Shown: positions 1 through 8,848 of the stretch, one piece after another
How positions within the stretch are numbered: the first letter of the stretch is position 1
Layout: each line of letters starts with the position of its first letter
DNA from: an uncultured Spirochaetales bacterium
Lineage (GTDB): Bacteria > Spirochaetota > Spirochaetia > Sphaerochaetales > Sphaerochaetaceae
Assembly: GCA_949288415.1 (NCBI GenBank)
Contig: CASEKE010000048.1
Span: 82,574-146,573, forward strand
Direction: 5' to 3'
DNA: 64,000 nucleotides
Notes under the pieces: model-generated
Seen by the model: the letters and a program-made list of their open reading frames with translations, nothing else
What the model was told of the DNA's origin: nothing
The model's database searches: none
Position numbers and translations under genes: made by a program

Positions 1-456
1 GCTTCTCCGAAGCCGAAGAGGATCATCGAGCTTGGTACGATCAGACGTCTGCTCGATTCTGGCGAGATAGTCATAGCTTCCGGTGGCGGCGGAATACCTG
101 TCGTACGCAATTCCGAAGGTTTTCTGGAAGGAAGGGAGGCCGTGATAGACAAGGATCTTGCCGCTGCGATAATGGCAAAGAGCCTGAATGCGGACGTGTT
201 CGTAATTTCCACTGCCGTTCCTAAGGTATGCCTGAATTACGGCAAGCCGGATCAGAAGGATCTGGAGACGATCACGACGAGCGAAGCGAGAAGATACATG
301 GCCGAGGGACACTTTGCTCCCGGCTCTATGCTTCCGAAGATACAGGCAATCGTCGACTTTGTCGAGACGACCGGAAACGAGGGAATCGTCACCGACCCAC
401 ATCACCTCTACGAGGCTCTCTACGGAGACGAGGGAACAAGGATCGTGAAAGGATGA
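1..456 (+). CDS. arcC: Carbamate kinase, C-terminal part (5' end outside window)
   Basis: The reading frame is open from the first base and ends at a TGA at 454-456, so only about 151 C-terminal residues are present. They contain the ASPKP segment and the ASGGGGIPV nucleotide-binding loop of the amino-acid-kinase fold, followed by the IDKDLAAA and PGSMLPKI motifs characteristic of carbamate kinases. The enzyme makes ATP from carbamoyl phosphate and ADP, the last step of the arginine deiminase or purine/allantoin fermentation routes; which route applies cannot be told because the partner genes lie outside the window. The last 68 bases overlap the 3' end of the convergent gene on the minus strand. 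Confidence 0.93.
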   Translation, partial: ASPKPKRIIELGTIRRLLDSGEIVIASGGGGIPVVRNSEGFLEGREAVIDKDLAAAIMAKSLNADVFVISTAVPKVCLNYGKPDQKDLETITTSEARRYMAEGHFAPGSMLPKIQAIVDFVETTGNEGIVTDPHHLYEALYGDEGTRIVKG

Positions 457-1666
457 TCTCTGCAAGACAGATTCCCGACATGAACAGCATGTACGTAATA
501 TTGTCCTGAATGAATACTTCGGGAAGAAGACCTTTCAGGATGGCGAGAACAGCTATTATGCATAGGAGGACGAGCGAAAGCCGTCCTCTTCTTTCATGTC
601 TTTTTCCCCTGAATGCGTCATAGGCGAAAATGAAGAGTACGGGGTTGAGAAAAAGAATGTTCTCGTTCATGTATGTCACCTCGTGGTTTGTGAAGCACAT
701 CATGAACAGCAGTACACAGCTCATCAGGGCAAGAATGCCGTATATGCATCCGGATACGATGTCCGATATCAGTCTGACCGTCCTATTTCCGCAATTCCCG
801 GTCGAAATCAGGAAAATAAAGACTGAGACGGTCAACAGAATCGTTTCGGCGAATATCGAAGGCCCCTTGTATGGCTGCCGGGACAGGCTTTCATAAACCG
901 TCTCGCTGCTCGTGCCGAAGAAATCCTCGACGCCTTTTCTGAGTTCGTCCGGCAGGTACATGAGTTCCCATCGCGAAAGCGGCCTGTCTACCGACGGACC
1001 CTCCAGATAGTTGATGGCGAATGCTGGCAGGAACTGCGACTGCATCAACCTGTTGCTTGAGCTTCGGAACGATTCGCCTGAAGGAATCTTTTCGCTCCAT
1101 GCCTTGAATTCGCCTCCTGTGGCCTCGTCGATTATGTCCCTTACCCTTGTGGCGCAGTTGTCCTCATAATAGTCGTACAGATACGTATTGTTTTCAGGAA
1201 GGACGTTGTAGTCCAGAAATTCCATGATTCCCTTCTTCTCAGCCGGTCCTAGAGGAAGAACGGTTCTCTCGACCGTCCGATCTTCCGCCATGAATCCGGC
1301 TATTCTCATTTCCGCATCGGTTCTGTAGACGTTGTAGTAGAGCTTACCGAGGGCGAAATCAAGGTAGAAGCCGTCGGAAAATGTGAAAAAACCGTAATCG
1401 TAGAACCGACCGGAGGTTCCCTGATATTCCAGTTCAAGCGAGGTGTGTCCGAAAAGTGCGTACGTCTCGTCTCCAGCGCCCGTAGTCACCAGGCTGATCT
1501 CGAGGTCGTCGTAGAATGCTTCAGGATCATCTGCCGAGAAGTCGAATTTCAGAAGATTCTCTCGAGACGGGAATGGGTCCGCCAGTTTCGTCGGGGAGAC
1601 GGATGCAGCAGAGAGTACCGCAGAGAAGAGCAATGCCGCGATTGCAGAAAGGACTTTCTTGCACAT
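389..1666 (-). CDS. Lnb N-terminal periplasmic domain (DUF4105-like) membrane protein
   Basis: About 425 residues. The chosen start gives a signal peptide (MCKKVLSAIAALLF...). The extracytoplasmic domain (roughly residues 40-260) carries the FGHTSLEL, FYDYGFF and DNCATRVRDII motifs of the DUF4105/Lnb N-terminal family, a cysteine-peptidase-like fold linked in some bacteria to lipoprotein N-acyl transfer. About five hydrophobic segments follow in the C-terminal 170 residues. The upstream in-frame ATG at 1702 is less likely: the chosen ATG sits 7 nt after a TATAGT box and opens directly onto the signal peptide. Whether this protein acts on lipoproteins is not shown by the sequence. Its 3' end overlaps arcC. 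Confidence 0.75.
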   Translation of the reverse strand: MCKKVLSAIAALLFSAVLSAASVSPTKLADPFPSRENLLKFDFSADDPEAFYDDLEISLVTTGAGDETYALFGHTSLELEYQGTSGRFYDYGFFTFSDGFYLDFALGKLYYNVYRTDAEMRIAGFMAEDRTVERTVLPLGPAEKKGIMEFLDYNVLPENNTYLYDYYEDNCATRVRDIIDEATGGEFKAWSEKIPSGESFRSSSNRLMQSQFLPAFAINYLEGPSVDRPLSRWELMYLPDELRKGVEDFFGTSSETVYESLSRQPYKGPSIFAETILLTVSVFIFLISTGNCGNRTVRLISDIVSGCIYGILALMSCVLLFMMCFTNHEVTYMNENILFLNPVLFIFAYDAFRGKRHERRGRLSLVLLCIIAVLAILKGLLPEVFIQDNITYMLFMSGICLAEIILSRSLFPRLRREPRRGDVGR

Positions 1667-1673
1667 ATGGAAA

Positions 1674-1703
1674 ACTATAGTCTTTTCCGGGAAAAAAATC
1701 AAA
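1674..1703 (-). promoter_or_regulatory. Candidate leaderless promoter of the Lnb-like gene
   Basis: On the minus strand TTGATT (1703-1698) and TATAGT (1679-1674) are 18 bp apart. The ATG follows the -10 box after 7 nt with no Shine-Dalgarno sequence between. Confidence 0.45.
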
Positions 1704-1735
1704 ACAACCTTAACCGGATCGGCTTTGCGGCTTTA

Positions 1736-1764
1736 TTGACAATCTTCGGCCCTTTGCCTATCTT
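1736..1764 (+). promoter_or_regulatory. Leaderless promoter of recO
   Basis: A perfect TTGACA (1736-1741), a 17 bp spacer and TATCTT (1759-1764) are followed by six pyrimidine-rich bases and the recO ATG at 1771. There is no purine-rich ribosome-binding site, so transcription is expected to begin at or next to the start codon. Confidence 0.7.
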
Positions 1765-1770
1765 TTTCGT

Positions 1771-2511
1771 ATGGAAAGGGATTCCAAGGAGCTCTGCATC
1801 GTTCTCAGAACCTACGATGCAGGAGAGACAAGCAGGCTTGCGACGCTTTTTTCTGCCGACGAAGGTGCATTCGAGGCGATGCTGTACGGAGCGAAGAAGA
1901 GTGCGAAGGCTATCAAGGCTCCGCTGTTTTCCGAGGCCTCGTTCTCGCTCTACCGTGTAAGGGAGCGTAACCAGTGTTCCGTCAAGGATGCGGATTTCAT
2001 CGCCATACGGGACAATATAATGTCCTCGTTTCCGGCGACAATGGTAGCAAGTCTAATATCCGAACTCGTAAGGACCTCAAGGATGTCCGGCGCGGGGCTC
2101 TATGCTCTTCTGGCATCATGTCTGGACGAACTGGAGTTCGGGCAGGATCCTAAACGCATAGCAATCTATTTCGTGATACGCTATCTCGAGCTATTCGGAA
2201 TTCTTTCGTCTTTGGAAAGCTGCCCGGTCTGTCAGAGAATCTATGCCTGCGACGAGATTCTGGGCTATAGTCCGAAAGAGCAGAGTCTATGCTGCAGCCT
2301 CTGTGACGGATATGACGGCAAACTCATATTGCCGCCGAACGCCAGGGCTTTCCTGATGCGTAATCTCGAGCTTCCGCTCGAAAAGGCGCTCTTGCTTGAA
2401 ATAAGCGGAAATATGATCGACAGGATCTATTCCTTCGTTCTCCGCTACCTCAGGCTTGCATACCCGACAAGGCTCAAGATCCTCGAGAGCGGTATGCTTG
2501 AAACTGTTTAG
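1771..2511 (+). CDS. recO: DNA repair protein RecO
   Basis: 246 residues, the usual length for RecO. The N-terminal OB-fold half begins with the RTYDAGETSRLATLF segment seen in RecO proteins. The C-terminal helical half carries a CPVC...CSLC zinc-finger-like cysteine set near residues 150-185. RecO loads RecA onto SSB-coated single-stranded DNA together with RecR. The gene starts directly downstream of a consensus promoter and is followed after 15 nt by recJ, so the two recombination genes probably form one transcript. Confidence 0.9.
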   Translation: MERDSKELCIVLRTYDAGETSRLATLFSADEGAFEAMLYGAKKSAKAIKAPLFSEASFSLYRVRERNQCSVKDADFIAIRDNIMSSFPATMVASLISELVRTSRMSGAGLYALLASCLDELEFGQDPKRIAIYFVIRYLELFGILSSLESCPVCQRIYACDEILGYSPKEQSLCCSLCDGYDGKLILPPNARAFLMRNLELPLEKALLLEISGNMIDRIYSFVLRYLRLAYPTRLKILESGMLETV

Positions 2512-2526
2512 AAGGACAGGACATAT

Positions 2527-4644
2527 ATGAAATATTCGGTGAAGGCATCAGAGGGCGAGAAGGCCCGGATGCTGAGCGAGCGTTACGGGCTCGATATGCT
2601 TACAAGCACGATACTCGAGCGCAGAGGGCTCGTGAGCGAGGAAGACATGAAGTTCTTCCTCGAGAAAGACATCATCTACCAGCACTCTCCGTTTCTCTTC
2701 GAGGATTCGCAGATAGTCGTGGAGAGAATACAGGCAGCCATCGAAGAGGACGAGCGGATACTGGTGTTCGGAGATCGCGACGTCGACGGAATCACCGCGA
2801 CGGCGATCATGGTGAAGGAACTCGGAAGGGCAGGGGCGAAGAATCTGGAGTATCGTCTTCCCATGGACGACGAACCTTACGGCCTCACGATGGATACAGT
2901 GGCCGAGATACTTGGCAAAAATGTCGATCTGCTTATCACTGTCGACAACGGAATCAGTGCCGTCGACGAGATAAGGGCGCTCAGGGATGCCGGAGTGGAT
3001 ACGATCGTGCTCGACCATCACCTTGCCGGAGACGAACTGCCTCCGGCTCTTGCGATAATGAACCCGAAGGTGGAGGGCTCAGGCTATCCATTCAACGGTC
3101 TTGCGGGCTGCATGGTTGCGTTCAAGGCCTGCTATGCGCTCAGAATGAGCCGAAGCGACATCTACAGCAGTGAGTTCATCCTGCTTCATGCCTCTCTCGG
3201 CAACGGAAGCGTCAGGATAAATGCGGTACGATTCGAGAATCTTGTAGAGGTAGACAGACTGACGGAGGAGGTCGCCGAGGGATGCTACAGCCTCGAAAAT
3301 TCGCGGATGATACGTTTTCTGTCAATAGGACGGCCGATTCTCGTCATGGACAAGGATACCGAACTCAAGCTCCTGAGAAGAGCGTTCGGTAGCAGTGTCG
3401 ACATAAATCTTGTCGAGATACGCCCGGCTTTGGAGAAGGTGATATCCTCGGTCAGAGGCAGGAGCCTCTTCGAGCTTTCCAACATTTCCCGCGCAGCCAG
3501 ATACGAGAAGGGGGATCCCGAGATAGAGACCCTTGTGTCCCTATATCGCTCGGCCTCCATCTATCAGAAGAAGGAACTCTACAGCAACGGGATCGATGAA
3601 CTGATAGAGCTTGCTACGCTCGGTTCCGTGGCGGACCTGATGCCTCTGAGGGACGAGAACCGTCTTTTCGTGAAAAGAGGACTTCTGCTTCTCGAACGCA
3701 ATCCCATGTTCTCCCTCCGTTACCTTCTCTCCAAGCTCGAGCTTCTCGGAAGGCCCATAGGGGTGAGGGACATATCTTTCTACATTTCTCCGGTGATCAA
3801 TGCTTCGGGACGCATGGGAAAACCAGACATTGCGCTACGTCTCCTCCTCTCTGAGAACCAGGATGAGATAGTGTCTCTTACGGATAGGCTTCTTGAGCTC
3901 AACCGCGAGCGGCAGAGATCTACCGAGGAGGCTCTCGAGCGCTGCCGTCCCGTCGCGGATGCCTCTCTCGAGTACTACGGCGGGAAGCTCATACTTGTCG
4001 AGGGTGATGTGCCAAGAGGTCTCACCGGTGCGATCGCAAGCAGGTTCCTCAACGAATACGACGTTCCCTCCCTTGTGCTTGCGGGGATGGACGATGGGAG
4101 GATAAGTGCGTCGATGAGAACCCGGAAAGGTTTTGACGCCAGACTCTTTTTGGACAATTTCTCCCATCTCTTCCAGGATTTCGGTGGGCATAGCTGTGCC
4201 GCCGGATTTTCCATGGATGCTGCAAATCTCGACAGGTTCAGGAGCGAGCTTTCAAGCGTGATTTCCCAGATGAAGACATCTGGTCCCGCGGAGACCGAGC
4301 TGGAAGTCGATGCCGAGCTCAGGCAGGACATGGTCGACGAGTACCTATGGAAGGTCAAGGAGATGTGCGAACCGTTCGGGCAGGAGAACGAACGGCTTCT
4401 TTTCCACCTTTCCAGAGTCCATATAGCGGATGTGAGCCCGAACAGGAACGGTGGGACGTATCTCAGATTCACGCTTGACATCAACAGTCAGTTCTGGCCA
4501 TCTGTCTGGTGGGAGCATGACAAGGAGCCCGGATATTTCGGCAAGGGGGACGAGGTGGACATTGTATTTTCTCCCGAGACGAACACTTGGAAAGGAATGA
4601 CAAGACTCCAGCTCAATGTAGTTGCGATGGAGAAAAGCTCTTGA
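2527..4644 (+). CDS. recJ: Single-stranded-DNA-specific exonuclease RecJ
   Basis: 705 residues. DHH-superfamily motifs are in order: DRDVDG (residues 83-88), TVDNG (about 139-143) and LDHH (162-165). The LATLGSVADLMPL segment and the DHHA1-type region with GGHSCAAGFS follow in the C-terminal half. RecJ degrades single-stranded DNA 5' to 3' in recombination and base-excision repair. About 145 residues (roughly 208-355) separate the FKACYAL segment from the LATLGSVADLMPL motif, which sit much closer together in ordinary RecJ; this looks like an inserted domain of unknown role. The stop codon overlaps the -35 box of the next promoter. Confidence 0.9.
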   Translation: MKYSVKASEGEKARMLSERYGLDMLTSTILERRGLVSEEDMKFFLEKDIIYQHSPFLFEDSQIVVERIQAAIEEDERILVFGDRDVDGITATAIMVKELGRAGAKNLEYRLPMDDEPYGLTMDTVAEILGKNVDLLITVDNGISAVDEIRALRDAGVDTIVLDHHLAGDELPPALAIMNPKVEGSGYPFNGLAGCMVAFKACYALRMSRSDIYSSEFILLHASLGNGSVRINAVRFENLVEVDRLTEEVAEGCYSLENSRMIRFLSIGRPILVMDKDTELKLLRRAFGSSVDINLVEIRPALEKVISSVRGRSLFELSNISRAARYEKGDPEIETLVSLYRSASIYQKKELYSNGIDELIELATLGSVADLMPLRDENRLFVKRGLLLLERNPMFSLRYLLSKLELLGRPIGVRDISFYISPVINASGRMGKPDIALRLLLSENQDEIVSLTDRLLELNRERQRSTEEALERCRPVADASLEYYGGKLILVEGDVPRGLTGAIASRFLNEYDVPSLVLAGMDDGRISASMRTRKGFDARLFLDNFSHLFQDFGGHSCAAGFSMDAANLDRFRSELSSVISQMKTSGPAETELEVDAELRQDMVDEYLWKVKEMCEPFGQENERLLFHLSRVHIADVSPNRNGGTYLRFTLDINSQFWPSVWWEHDKEPGYFGKGDEVDIVFSPETNTWKGMTRLQLNVVAMEKSS

Positions 4645-4669
4645 CACGGAAATTGCAAAACAGCATAAT
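4641..4669 (+). promoter_or_regulatory. Strong sigma-70-type promoter of rpsU
   Basis: TTGACA (4641-4646), 17 bp spacer, CATAAT (4664-4669). The -35 box contains the recJ stop codon. Confidence 0.8.
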
Positions 4670-4720
4670 TTTCGAGGTTGTTATTCTTGACCCGGTGGCG
4701 GGAAAGGGGGTGATTCGGAT

Positions 4721-4930
4721 ATGGCATACGTAAGAGTAGATGACAATGAGCCTTTGGAGAAGTCCATCAAGCGTTTCAAGCGCATGGTCGAGAAGGAAGG
4801 CATCATCCGCGAGTGGAAGAAGCGCGAGTACTATGAGAAGCCCTCTACGATCAAGAACCGCAAGAACAAGGCTCTTGCGAGAAAGCAGATGAAGAAGGTA
4901 AGGAAGATGCATGCTTCCAAGGCCTATTGA
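4721..4930 (+). CDS. rpsU: 30S ribosomal protein S21
   Basis: 69 residues beginning [20 protein letters not shown], a standard S21 N-terminus, followed by a highly basic tail ([15 protein letters not shown]). S21 binds the small subunit near the anti-Shine-Dalgarno region of 16S rRNA. The start has a strong ribosome-binding site (GGGGGTGAT, about 4706-4714). The gene has its own promoter and terminator and is therefore monocistronic. Confidence 0.97.
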   Translation: MAYVRVDDNEPLEKSIKRFKRMVEKEGIIREWKKREYYEKPSTIKNRKNKALARKQMKKVRKMHASKAY

Positions 4931-4966
4931 TCTGACACTTCGGGAAAGCCGCCTGTCGGCATCGAT

Positions 4967-4994
4967 ACCGTCTCCTTTCGGAGGCGGTTTTTTT
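4967..4994 (+). terminator. Rho-independent terminator after rpsU
   Basis: A 9 bp stem ACCGTCTCC / GGAGGCGGT with a TTTC loop, followed by seven T residues (4988-4994). Confidence 0.9.
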
Positions 4995-5209
4995 GTATCC
5001 GTGTCTCAAAGCGATGGGTGCCGGTCGAGGACGATTCCCGCCCGATTGCGCCGAAGAACACTTCGAGATCCGCGTTATCTTTCTGTAGCCGAAGAAGATA
5101 TGATATGCATTTTGTCGATCATCGGCTCAATATGTTATCCATACTGTATTGCTTTTTCTCCGTTACAATCGGGGAAAGTTGTTTTTTTATCAATTTCCAA
5201 CTTATTTTT

Positions 5210-5240
5210 TTGACTTTTCCACAGCTTCGTGAAATACTAT
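5210..5240 (+). promoter_or_regulatory. Candidate promoter of the serA operon
   Basis: TTGACT (5210-5215) and TACTAT (5235-5240) are separated by 19 bp. The rest of the 280 bp between rpsU and serA shows no other feature I recognise. Confidence 0.4.
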
Positions 5241-5274
5241 GAATGAAAAAGGAAAAAACACAAGGAGGAAATAG

Positions 5275-6165
5275 ATGCTTATTCTTATTTCTGATGCATT
5301 CGACAAGAGCTTGCCGGACAAGCTCAGGGTTTTCGGGGAGGTCACCGACGATACTTCCAGGCTCAAGGAAGCCGACGTCGTTCTCATCCGTAGCAAGACA
5401 AAAGCTACGAAGGAATACATAGATGAAGCTGCCAACATGAAGCTCATCATCCGTGGCGGAGTAGGTATGGACAATATCGATCGTGCCTATTGCGACCAGA
5501 AGGGCATCATAAGCACAAACACCCCGCGATCAAGTGCCATTGCCGTCGCAGAGCTCGCATTCTGCATGATGCTTTCCACTGCAAGCAAGATTGTCTACTA
5601 CGACAATACGATGAAGGCCGGAGAATGGAACAAGAAGACAAAGAGGACGGAGCTTTTCGGAAAGAAGCTCGCACTCCTCGGAATCGGAAACATCGCCACA
5701 AAGGTAGCGGAGAGGGCAAAGGCCTTCGGAATGGAGATCGTCGCCTACGACAAGTACGTCAAGTCGTCTCCTGTGGCAACGATGGTCCCGACCGTCGAGG
5801 ATGCTGTACGCGATGCCGACTATATCTCGATGCATCTTCCTCTTACGGACGAGACGAAGGAAATCATGAACGCCTCCCTCATTTCCAAGATGGAGAAGGC
5901 TCCCGTCATCGTGAACACAGGTCGCGGAAAGTGCGTCAATGAAAAGGACATGGCCGAGGCGCTTCAGAGCGGCAAGGTATCGTGGTTCTGCACGGACGTG
6001 TATTCTTCCGAGCCGCCGGCAAAGGATGAGAATCCTCTCTTTGCATGCCCGAATACGACTTTCTCGCCGCACGTCGGCGCGAACAGCACAGAGAATCTCC
6101 TGAGAATCGGCCAGGAGGTATACGATACGATTGAAAAATATGTCAAGGAGGGAAAAATCCGATGA
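5275..6165 (+). CDS. serA: D-3-phosphoglycerate dehydrogenase (short form)
   Basis: 296 residues. The D-2-hydroxyacid dehydrogenase fold shows IIRGGVGMDNID in the substrate domain, the NAD-binding glycine loop LGIGNIA (about 140), the NTGRG segment near residue 223 and the catalytic histidine in FSPHVGANSTEN near residue 263. It ends without a C-terminal ACT domain, so serine feedback through an ACT domain is not expected. The family alone would allow other 2-hydroxyacid substrates; the 4 nt overlap with serC is what supports 3-phosphoglycerate. A strong AAGGAGG site lies at 5263-5269. Confidence 0.88.
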   Translation: MLILISDAFDKSLPDKLRVFGEVTDDTSRLKEADVVLIRSKTKATKEYIDEAANMKLIIRGGVGMDNIDRAYCDQKGIISTNTPRSSAIAVAELAFCMMLSTASKIVYYDNTMKAGEWNKKTKRTELFGKKLALLGIGNIATKVAERAKAFGMEIVAYDKYVKSSPVATMVPTVEDAVRDADYISMHLPLTDETKEIMNASLISKMEKAPVIVNTGRGKCVNEKDMAEALQSGKVSWFCTDVYSSEPPAKDENPLFACPNTTFSPHVGANSTENLLRIGQEVYDTIEKYVKEGKIR

Positions 6166-7241
6166 GAAAGATGAATTTCTTTGCAGGTCCGTCGACGATG
6201 CCGGTGGAAGTGCTCGAGGAGCTCAGGGACCAGCTGGTCGACTATGAAGGACAGGGCCTTTCGATGATCGAGGCGTCCCATAGGGGAGGCATGTTCGAGG
6301 AGATGTACGATGAATGTCTTGCGACGTTCAGGGAACTCATGGGCGTTCCTGAGAACTACGATGTGTATTTCCTCGGAGGCGGTGCGACTCTGCAGTTCGC
6401 TATGATTCCAATGAACTTCCTTCTTCCCGGAAAGTCTGCGGACTACTCCAAGACAGGAACGTGGTCGAACAAGGCGACAAGCGATGCAAAGAAGTTCGGT
6501 TCCGTGAATCTCTTCTTCGACGGCACCGAGTCCAACTTCACAACGCTTCCCGACCCGAAGAGCGTCAAGCCCAGTCCGGACAGCTGCTACATGTACCTTT
6601 GCTCCAACGAGACGATCGGAGGAATAGAATGGCAGGACTTCCCGGATACCGGCGACGTACCTCTGATCGCCGACATGTCTTCCGACATTCTGTCCCGCCC
6701 TGTGGACGTATCGAAGTTCGCAATGATCTACGGCGGAGTCCAGAAGAACCTCGGACCGGCAGGAGCTACGTTCATAATCATGCGCAAGGACATGCTCGAG
6801 AGAAGGAACGAAAACCTTCCCGCATACCTCGACTACGGTCTGCACGCGAAGGAAAAGGGACTTTACAACACTCCTCCTGTGTTCAGCATCTGGGCCGTCA
6901 AGTGCAACCTTGACTGGATCAAGAGAAACGGCGGCGCGCAGGGAATGCTCGATAGGGCTTGCAAGAAGGCCGGAATGCTCTACGATACGATCGATTCCTC
7001 CGACTTCTTCCGCTCGCCGGTCGACAAGCGCTACCGCTCGAGAATGAACGTTGTATTCCGCCTTCCGTCCGAAGACCTCGAGAAGAAGTTCGTCAAGGAA
7101 AGCCAGGAGGCCGGAATGCTCGGACTAAAGGGACACAGGTCTGTCGGCGGCCTCAGGGCAAGCATATACAATGCTCTTCCGATGGAGGCGGTCGAGAATC
7201 TCTGCTCATTCATGAAGGAATTTGAAAGGAAGAACGGCTAG
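6162..7241 (+). CDS. serC: Phosphoserine aminotransferase
   Basis: 359 residues, the usual SerC length. FFAGPSTMP at the N-terminus, FLGGGATLQFAM near residue 70 and YGGVQKNLGPAG with the PLP-binding lysine near residue 190 are all SerC signatures. It transaminates 3-phosphohydroxypyruvate, the product of SerA, with glutamate. Translation is coupled to serA through an ATGA overlap. A phosphoserine phosphatase is not in the window. Confidence 0.95.
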   Translation: MRKMNFFAGPSTMPVEVLEELRDQLVDYEGQGLSMIEASHRGGMFEEMYDECLATFRELMGVPENYDVYFLGGGATLQFAMIPMNFLLPGKSADYSKTGTWSNKATSDAKKFGSVNLFFDGTESNFTTLPDPKSVKPSPDSCYMYLCSNETIGGIEWQDFPDTGDVPLIADMSSDILSRPVDVSKFAMIYGGVQKNLGPAGATFIIMRKDMLERRNENLPAYLDYGLHAKEKGLYNTPPVFSIWAVKCNLDWIKRNGGAQGMLDRACKKAGMLYDTIDSSDFFRSPVDKRYRSRMNVVFRLPSEDLEKKFVKESQEAGMLGLKGHRSVGGLRASIYNALPMEAVENLCSFMKEFERKNG

Positions 7242-7242
7242 C

Positions 7243-7698
7243 ATGCTTCGCAAGTTGGATGACACGAACAAGATGATCATCAGGGAGATGGTCGACGGGA
7301 GAAAATCCTTCTCGGCCATCGCCGATGAGATGAAGATTACCGAGAACACTGTACGTACAAGGGTCAACAAGATGCTCGAGGACGGGGTGCTGCGGGTCAT
7401 GGGACTCGTGGATCCCGAGCTCGTCCCCGGGCTTCAGGTCGTCATTATGGGCGTGAAGCTCAAGACGCTTGAGCTCGAGACCAAGGCCAGGGAATTCTCG
7501 GCGCTTCGTGGTGTGATCAGCGCAGCCGTGGTGACCGGTCGATATGACCTCATCGTGGAGCTGATCCTCAACGAGGAAGAGAACCTGTCTCTCCTGGATT
7601 TCTTCAAGACGGAGCTTGTCAGGATCGAGGACGTCCTCGAAGTTGAGACTTTCGTGGTCTATCAGTCGCACAGCCTTTACGTGCCGTACATCCTTTGA
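7243..7698 (+). CDS. Lrp/AsnC family transcriptional regulator
   Basis: 151 residues from the ATG at 7243; a TTG at 7222 in frame is an alternative that would overlap serC. The N-terminal winged helix-turn-helix (LDDTNKMIIREMVDGRKSFSAIA) is followed by an alpha/beta effector-binding (RAM-like) domain with GRYDLIVELIL. Such proteins form dimers to octamers and sense amino acids. Its place as the third gene of a serA-serC operon suggests it responds to serine or a related amino acid, but no operator has been identified. Confidence 0.85.
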   Translation: MLRKLDDTNKMIIREMVDGRKSFSAIADEMKITENTVRTRVNKMLEDGVLRVMGLVDPELVPGLQVVIMGVKLKTLELETKAREFSALRGVISAAVVTGRYDLIVELILNEEENLSLLDFFKTELVRIEDVLEVETFVVYQSHSLYVPYIL

Positions 7699-7714
7699 TG
7701 GAAAACGGCAATGG

Positions 7715-7745
7715 GCACCGGAAGAGTATTCCGGTGCTTTTTTTT
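7715..7745 (+). terminator. Terminator of the serA-serC-lrp operon
   Basis: A perfect 9 bp stem GCACCGGAA / TTCCGGTGC with a 5 nt loop, then eight T residues. Confidence 0.92.
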
Positions 7746-7854
7746 CTCCCGAGATACGAAAATAGTTGTTTTTTCCCTTCTTTTTTGCATAAATGGCGGG
7801 AAACAGGAACGAAAATGCATTATACTGTTCCAGTAAACCAAGGAGGATTGACAG

Positions 7855-8829
7855 ATGGCTTCTTTGTCGGTCGAATACCTGGGCCTCAGGCTCAGCAGTC
7901 CTATAGTCGTTTCAAGCGGACCTCTTACAAAGAGCGTGGAGAGCTTGAAGAAGTGCGAGGAGTACGGCGCAGGAGCCGTGGTTATCAATTCCATTTTCGA
8001 GGAGCAGATACTGAAGGAAGCCGACGCGGCTGTGTCGGAGAGCGAGGAGTATCTTACCCATGCCGGTGCTGAGACCTATATGGCAGGTCTTGCCGCCGAC
8101 TATTACATAGAGCGATATGCGGATTTGATAAAGAGCGCCAAGAAGGAGCTTTCCATTCCCGTCATCGCTTCGATAAACTGCCAGAGCCTCTCTGCATGGC
8201 TCGACTATGCCGGACGCTTCGAGGCTGCGGGGGCGGATGCTCTCGAACTGAACTACTATCCTCTTGTAAGCGATACAGGCGTCAAAGGAGAGACGGTCGA
8301 CGAGAAGCTTCTCGACTTTGCCCGTACGGCAAGAAAAAGGATATCCCTTCCGCTTTCGATAAAGCTCGGCAGGAGCTATTCTGCACTCAGCTGGCTGATA
8401 AAGAGTCTAGACGATCTGAAAATTGATGGCGTGGTGCTTTTCAACAGGGCTTTCCGGCCGGACATAGATCTAGAGGATCTCTCGTTCAGGAGTGCCAGAA
8501 TCACATCGTCCCCGGACGAGTATGCCGATTCTCTCCGCTGGACCGCTCTGATGAGCGGCGATGTCAAGATGGACATTGCGGCGAATACGGGCATCCATTC
8601 CGGTAGCACGGCGGCCAAGATGATTCTTGCAGGTGCGAAGGTCGTCGAGGTCTGCTCGCATCTGATGGAAAAGGGCGTCGCGGAAATCGCGGTAATGAAC
8701 AAGGAAATAGAGAGCTTCATGGACAAAAAGGGCTATGGAAGTCTCGATGACTTCAGAGGACTCCTGAGCCAGGAAAGACATGAAGACAATGCTGCCTGGG
8801 AGCGCGTGCAGTTCCTCAGGACGATCTGA
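7855..8829 (+). CDS. Dihydroorotate dehydrogenase-like flavoprotein
   Basis: 324 residues with a TIM-barrel dihydroorotate-dehydrogenase-like sequence: YLGLRLSSPIVVSSGPL at the start, IPVIASINCQS near residue 105, ELNYYP near 130, LPLSIKLG near 165 and a late glycine-rich phosphate-binding region (ANTGIHSGSTAAKMILAGAKVVEVCS). True PyrD proteins oxidise dihydroorotate with FMN; this relative is the type often annotated only as DHODH-like, and no other pyr gene is near. A clear AAGGAGG (7840-7846) fixes the start. It is the first gene of an apparent three-gene operon with an acyltransferase and a lipoprotein. Confidence 0.72.
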   Translation: MASLSVEYLGLRLSSPIVVSSGPLTKSVESLKKCEEYGAGAVVINSIFEEQILKEADAAVSESEEYLTHAGAETYMAGLAADYYIERYADLIKSAKKELSIPVIASINCQSLSAWLDYAGRFEAAGADALELNYYPLVSDTGVKGETVDEKLLDFARTARKRISLPLSIKLGRSYSALSWLIKSLDDLKIDGVVLFNRAFRPDIDLEDLSFRSARITSSPDEYADSLRWTALMSGDVKMDIAANTGIHSGSTAAKMILAGAKVVEVCSHLMEKGVAEIAVMNKEIESFMDKKGYGSLDDFRGLLSQERHEDNAAWERVQFLRTI

Positions 8830-8848
8830 TCGAAAGGGGAGAGCAGAC

